Positions 61,152-64,000 of a stretch of 64,000 nt of DNA are shown here, piece by piece. The DNA is from Bdellovibrio bacteriovorus. GTDB taxonomy: Bacteria > Bdellovibrionota > Bdellovibrionia > Bdellovibrionales > Bdellovibrionaceae. The notes under the pieces are model-generated. The model searched no databases and was not told where the DNA came from. It was given only the letters and a program-made list of their open reading frames with translations. The position numbers and the translations under genes are program-made. Position 1 is the first letter of the stretch. Each line of letters starts with the position of its first letter. Where the stretch lies: NCBI RefSeq assembly GCF_001592755.1, contig NZ_LUKF01000018.1, forward strand, positions 1 to 64,000, written 5' to 3'.

Positions 61152-61227
61152 ACGTACTCCTAGTATTCCAGTCTGGATCGGGGGTGTTTATGCCATAGCG
61201 CTGCGCATTGCGCAATATCCAAAGTTT

Positions 61228-61242
61228 AGACATAGTATGTCT
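61228..61242. promoter_or_regulatory. Palindrome between divergent genes
   Basis: AGACATA, one base, TATGTCT, a perfect 7+7 dyad in the 152-base gap between the outer-membrane protein gene and the nuclease-fold lipoprotein gene. It lies just upstream of the likely minus-strand promoter and could be an operator serving one or both genes. Confidence 0.4.
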
Positions 61243-61303
61243 CAACCTAATCCTAAAACTCTTTCGACTTGAGATGAGTCCACAAACCCCTTAGTGTGAC
61301 GTC

Positions 61304-62488
61304 ATGAAAAATTTACGACTCATTCAAAAACTCATCCTTTGCATCGCCCTTCTAGCTCTGGCTGGATGTGCCGTTTCCTTCAAAAAAGAAAAGTGGGATC
61401 TACCACCAAAAGCGGCTGACGAAATCAGCGTCATGTCCTTCAACGTAGAGAACCTTTTCGACACCGTAAAAACGCCCGGTCACAACGATGAAACCTATAT
61501 GCCTTTGTCGGCGAAAAATGCCGATCCTAAGCTGCGCGAAGCTTGTGTCAAAAATAATGACAGTAGCTACCGCCGTGGCGAGTGCCTAAGCACCGATTGG
61601 AGCGAAGAGGCTTTAAATAAGAAACTTGCTAACGTTGCTAAAGTTATTTTAGGCGTCGATGGCAAAGGACCCGACGCTTTGATGATCATGGAGATCGAAA
61701 GCGACGTTGTTCTTCATAAATTGAATACAGAATATCTTAAAGAAGCAGGCTACATCACAGAAGTCATTATTGATGGCCCCGATAAACGCGGTATCAACTT
61801 GGCGTTTTTGTCTCGCTTCCCTGTAGTTGGTAAGCCGATCTTGCACCCTATCCCTTGGAAGCCTAAAGAAGAAAAAGACCGCGAGTGGATGGAACGCTCT
61901 CGTCGTATCCTTGAAGTAACCGTAAAGGCACCTAATGGCGATCCTATTACGTTTATGGCGGCGCACTTCCCTTCTCAAGCAAACCCGACTTACTGGCGCC
62001 AACAAATTGCGACTTTCGCGACGGATCTGATCAAATCTAAAGGCCCTGATGCGATGGTGATCTTCGGCGGGGACTTAAATATCACGCACGAGGAAGAGAA
62101 TAGTTATCACATCTTCCGTGATATCTTCCAACAAGGTGGAGCGGTTTCTCACTTTGTAGGTTGCAAAGAATGTCCAGGAACGCACAACTATCGCAAGTCT
62201 TGGTCTTTCCTTGATGCTCACGTTTACAGCAAAGCTTTGCTAGCTGACGGCAAAGGCAGCTATCAAATGCTTCCAAATACAATCGACGTGATTCGCTATG
62301 ACGATGTTCACTTGTCTAAAGGAAAATATCCAAAGCGTTGGGATTACGACAAAATGGAAGGTGTGGCCGACCACTTCCCGCTTTATGTTCGCTTGAAACA
62401 AAGAAGCGAAGCAAAGAACCCTGTAAAAGAAGAAGCTCCGACGAAACCTGCGGCGAAAGAGACTAAGAAAACCAAAGGTAAGAAGTAG
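61304..62488 (+). CDS. Endonuclease/exonuclease/phosphatase-fold lipoprotein
   Basis: A 394-residue protein with lipobox LAGC (residue ~22). The fold is recognisable from SVMSFNVENLFD, the catalytic Glu of LMIMEIES, the AAHFPSQ, FGGDLN and the terminal DHFPLYV. Members cleave DNA, RNA or phosphodiesters in phospholipids. Here the enzyme would sit on the outside of the membrane, a nutrient-scavenging or prey-DNA-digesting position (inference). The last 30 residues are Lys- and Pro-rich and disordered. It has its own terminator. Confidence 0.9.
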   Translation: MKNLRLIQKLILCIALLALAGCAVSFKKEKWDLPPKAADEISVMSFNVENLFDTVKTPGHNDETYMPLSAKNADPKLREACVKNNDSSYRRGECLSTDWSEEALNKKLANVAKVILGVDGKGPDALMIMEIESDVVLHKLNTEYLKEAGYITEVIIDGPDKRGINLAFLSRFPVVGKPILHPIPWKPKEEKDREWMERSRRILEVTVKAPNGDPITFMAAHFPSQANPTYWRQQIATFATDLIKSKGPDAMVIFGGDLNITHEEENSYHIFRDIFQQGGAVSHFVGCKECPGTHNYRKSWSFLDAHVYSKALLADGKGSYQMLPNTIDVIRYDDVHLSKGKYPKRWDYDKMEGVADHFPLYVRLKQRSEAKNPVKEEAPTKPAAKETKKTKGKK

Positions 62489-62540
62489 TTTTCTTTTAAA
62501 GATACGGAAGAGATCGAAAGATCTTTCTTCACGAATAAAA

Positions 62541-62568
62541 AAAGCCGCGAACTTCGCGGCTTTTTTTA
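62541..62568 (+). terminator. Rho-independent terminator, usable on both strands
   Basis: AGCCGCGAA, CT, TCGCGGCT, seven T on the right and seven A on the left. It serves the nuclease-fold gene and the convergent lipoprotein gene. Confidence 0.9.
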
Positions 62569-62590
62569 TTTCAGCATTTGAGATTTTCAA

Positions 62591-63541
62591 CTACCAGATG
62601 AAAAGACGGCTGAAATCTACTGTGGGGCTTTCACCACAAGTCGCCGTTGCTGCTTTAAACTTTGTACCTTCAACAACGATTTCTGTTTTTGTCAGAATCA
62701 TGTTTTTAGGTTTCGAGCCACCCAAAACCAATTTTCCTTCCGCTGTAGAGCAGAAAGGATCCAAAGTGATATTCAACTCACCTTTGGCAGTGCTCGTGTT
62801 AGCTCTTTCTTCATCTTTTTTCGTAAATACGAACTTACCGTCAAACTTCGTAATAGAAGCTTTTCCGCTTTCAAGACCCGCAGCATCCACTTCAAAACTC
62901 AGGACAGTTTCCATACTCCCCGTGTTGGCTGCTTTATTCAAACGGCCATTTACAGTCCCTTTAGAAACCAAAGAGGCTTGATAAGAGTCAGAACCTTCAA
63001 TGGCAGTTAAAGTCAGCTTCATGTCGTTTTCAAAAACATTCAAAAACGTCACGCCTTTTTCTTTATCGATAACAGTTTTTGAATTAGCCACTGTCGCCGT
63101 CAAAGACTGAATTTTATTTTCAGCCGTTTTAACCGTCACATTCCATTTTTTATTCAGTGTAGATTTATACTCTACACCGGCAACGTCATAAGAGATCAGG
63201 TCATTAGCGGCATTCAAAGTCACTGTGTAACCCTCGCCGTCTTTCAGAGCGACTCTTTCAGAAACTTTGTACTGAGACTTGATTGTTTTATCTTCCGAAG
63301 TTGCCAAACGAACAACATCCAAAACTTCGATGGCCTTATCTGCAAGTACGGCCACGCCAGAATATCCGCCGATTCTAAATTCGCCGCCACTTGCTCCGGG
63401 CTTCCCGGATTTACGAGCATTTTGCGCTTGAATCTTCGCACGTGTGTTCTTGTCAGTGACAGAGACATCACGAGGCGTACAAGCCGTGGTTAATAGAGCA
63501 GAAGAAACGAATAAAGCAGATAAAATGACGGATGTTTTCAT
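62591..63541 (-). CDS. Predicted lipoprotein of unknown function
   Basis: A 316-residue protein from the ATG at 63541, with lipobox LTTAC (about residue 20), then a Lys/Gln/Ala-rich linker and a Gly-rich stretch. The rest is a series of beta strands with charged turns (VALKDGEGYTVTLNA, SYDVAGVEYKSTLNKKWNV, in part; MKLTALEGSD) and a single disulfide candidate (FCSTAEGK, TATCGESP). No family recognised. It appears monocistronic. Confidence 0.78.
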   Translation of the reverse strand: MKTSVILSALFVSSALLTTACTPRDVSVTDKNTRAKIQAQNARKSGKPGASGGEFRIGGYSGVAVLADKAIEVLDVVRLATSEDKTIKSQYKVSERVALKDGEGYTVTLNAANDLISYDVAGVEYKSTLNKKWNVTVKTAENKIQSLTATVANSKTVIDKEKGVTFLNVFENDMKLTLTAIEGSDSYQASLVSKGTVNGRLNKAANTGSMETVLSFEVDAAGLESGKASITKFDGKFVFTKKDEERANTSTAKGELNITLDPFCSTAEGKLVLGGSKPKNMILTKTEIVVEGTKFKAATATCGESPTVDFSRLFIW

Positions 63542-63624
63542 GGCTCGGGAATTTATCCTGAAACAGGGGAAGATTCTAGTGGAACCTCTGCCGCCCTCCG
63601 CAAATCTAACCAATTCCTAAAAAT

Positions 63625-64000
63625 TTACAGACGTGTCAAAAGAGTAAACAGGCAGCGAAGTCCGCCATTATTGATTTTAAGCTCTTTAAGGACTTTATAA
63701 CCCGCAGGCGGGTTCTGAACACGCTCTTTATCAGGGTAAAGAATACCCAGGCGCTCGGGCTTATACTGACCACAAAGGACGTCGACCAGCCCTTTAAGAC
63801 CACCTTTAATAGCTGTGGGCAAACGCTCTCCATAAGGAGGATTTAAAATCAGCCACAGGGGGCCCTCAGAGGGATACGTTCCTTCCAGGGCATCTTGGAC
63901 TTTGAATTCACGCGGAGCCGACGCAAACGAGGACTTCTGCACTTCTTGAAGCTGACGCTCGACTTCAGCGAAATTCTTTTCTGCCGCTGGAATCATGTCC
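63625..64000 (-). CDS. 23S rRNA (guanine-N2) methyltransferase-like protein, C-terminal part (partial)
   Basis: The visible 3' portion of a gene that continues past the end of the window (the codon before the first in-window ATG is sense). LILNPPYGERL is the methyltransferase catalytic NPPY motif, as in RlmL/RlmK-type rRNA guanine-N2 methyltransferases, followed by the family-like KGLVDVL and a C-terminal LKINNGGLRCLFTLL strand. Start and full architecture cannot be seen. Confidence 0.75.
   Translation of the reverse strand, partial: DMIPAAEKNFAEVERQLQEVQKSSFASAPREFKVQDALEGTYPSEGPLWLILNPPYGERLPTAIKGGLKGLVDVLCGQYKPERLGILYPDKERVQNPPAGYKVLKELKINNGGLRCLFTLLTRL

Overview
The window looks like a chromosomal segment from a Bdellovibrio-type predatory bacterium or a close relative. 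This is an inference from gene content and protein style: many signal-peptide proteins, lipoproteins and secreted proteases, a CarD regulator, an HD-GYP protein, and several secreted proteins with no family I recognise. Base composition is moderate and even. Genes are densely packed on both strands with many 1-4 base overlaps. I see no prophage, insertion sequence, rRNA operon or CRISPR array. Most of the window is core chromosome with short accessory patches near 12.3-13.8 kb and 50-52 kb.

Region by region. 0-4.2 kb: tRNA-Cys, a ComM/YifB ATPase, a XerC/D recombinase and two lipoproteins, all on the minus strand. 4.2-10.3 kb: a 25-residue hydrophobic ORF, a transglutaminase-like/beta-barrel protein, a SpoIID-domain protein and a coupled set of a degenerate uracil-glycosylase-like protein, NfeD and slipin. 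10.4-13.8 kb: a small zinc-ribbon protein behind a FliA-type promoter, an MFS exporter, a small ASH-like protein, a tetranucleotide repeat tract, and an HNH-family protein lacking its nuclease domain. 13.8-19.4 kb: murJ-uvrC-uvrB, with a repeat folded over the uvrC start. 19.5-29.7 kb: penicillin-acylase-type hydrolase, two periplasmic proteins, cysS, gltX, carD, subtilisin. 29.8-38.1 kb: recG, then divergent HD-GYP, a multihaem-type cytochrome lipoprotein, a trypsin-like lipoprotein and a MASE1 hybrid kinase. 38.1-43.6 kb: a rhodanese without cysteines, lysS, class I aldolase, Nfu and MATE. 43.6-52.1 kb: a large Ig-like/FGE-like lipoprotein, an MHS transporter, a signal-peptide ABC1 kinase, a MOSC protein and an XRE/membrane-protein pair. 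52.2-64 kb: a deoxyhypusine-synthase-like protein, a methyltransferase, tatD-tcdA plus a missed 49-residue membrane protein, DedA, an RluA-type enzyme, an outer-membrane protein, a nuclease-fold lipoprotein and a partial rRNA methyltransferase.

The most unusual signal is structural. Three intergenic elements (17228-17326, 26228-26349, 38988-39100) share a core with a GCGTAC/GTACGC hairpin. Each is framed by imperfect inverted arms that differ from copy to copy, and two of the three arm pairs include an edge of the neighbouring gene. At uvrC the arm pairs with the Shine-Dalgarno sequence and start codon. A separate 16+16 bp perfect hairpin hides the ribosome site of the gene at 22558-23043, and a 36 bp inverted repeat lies at 60050-60204. 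Four candidate small proteins (25, 43, 49 and 85 residues) are listed, of which the 49-residue one is well supported.
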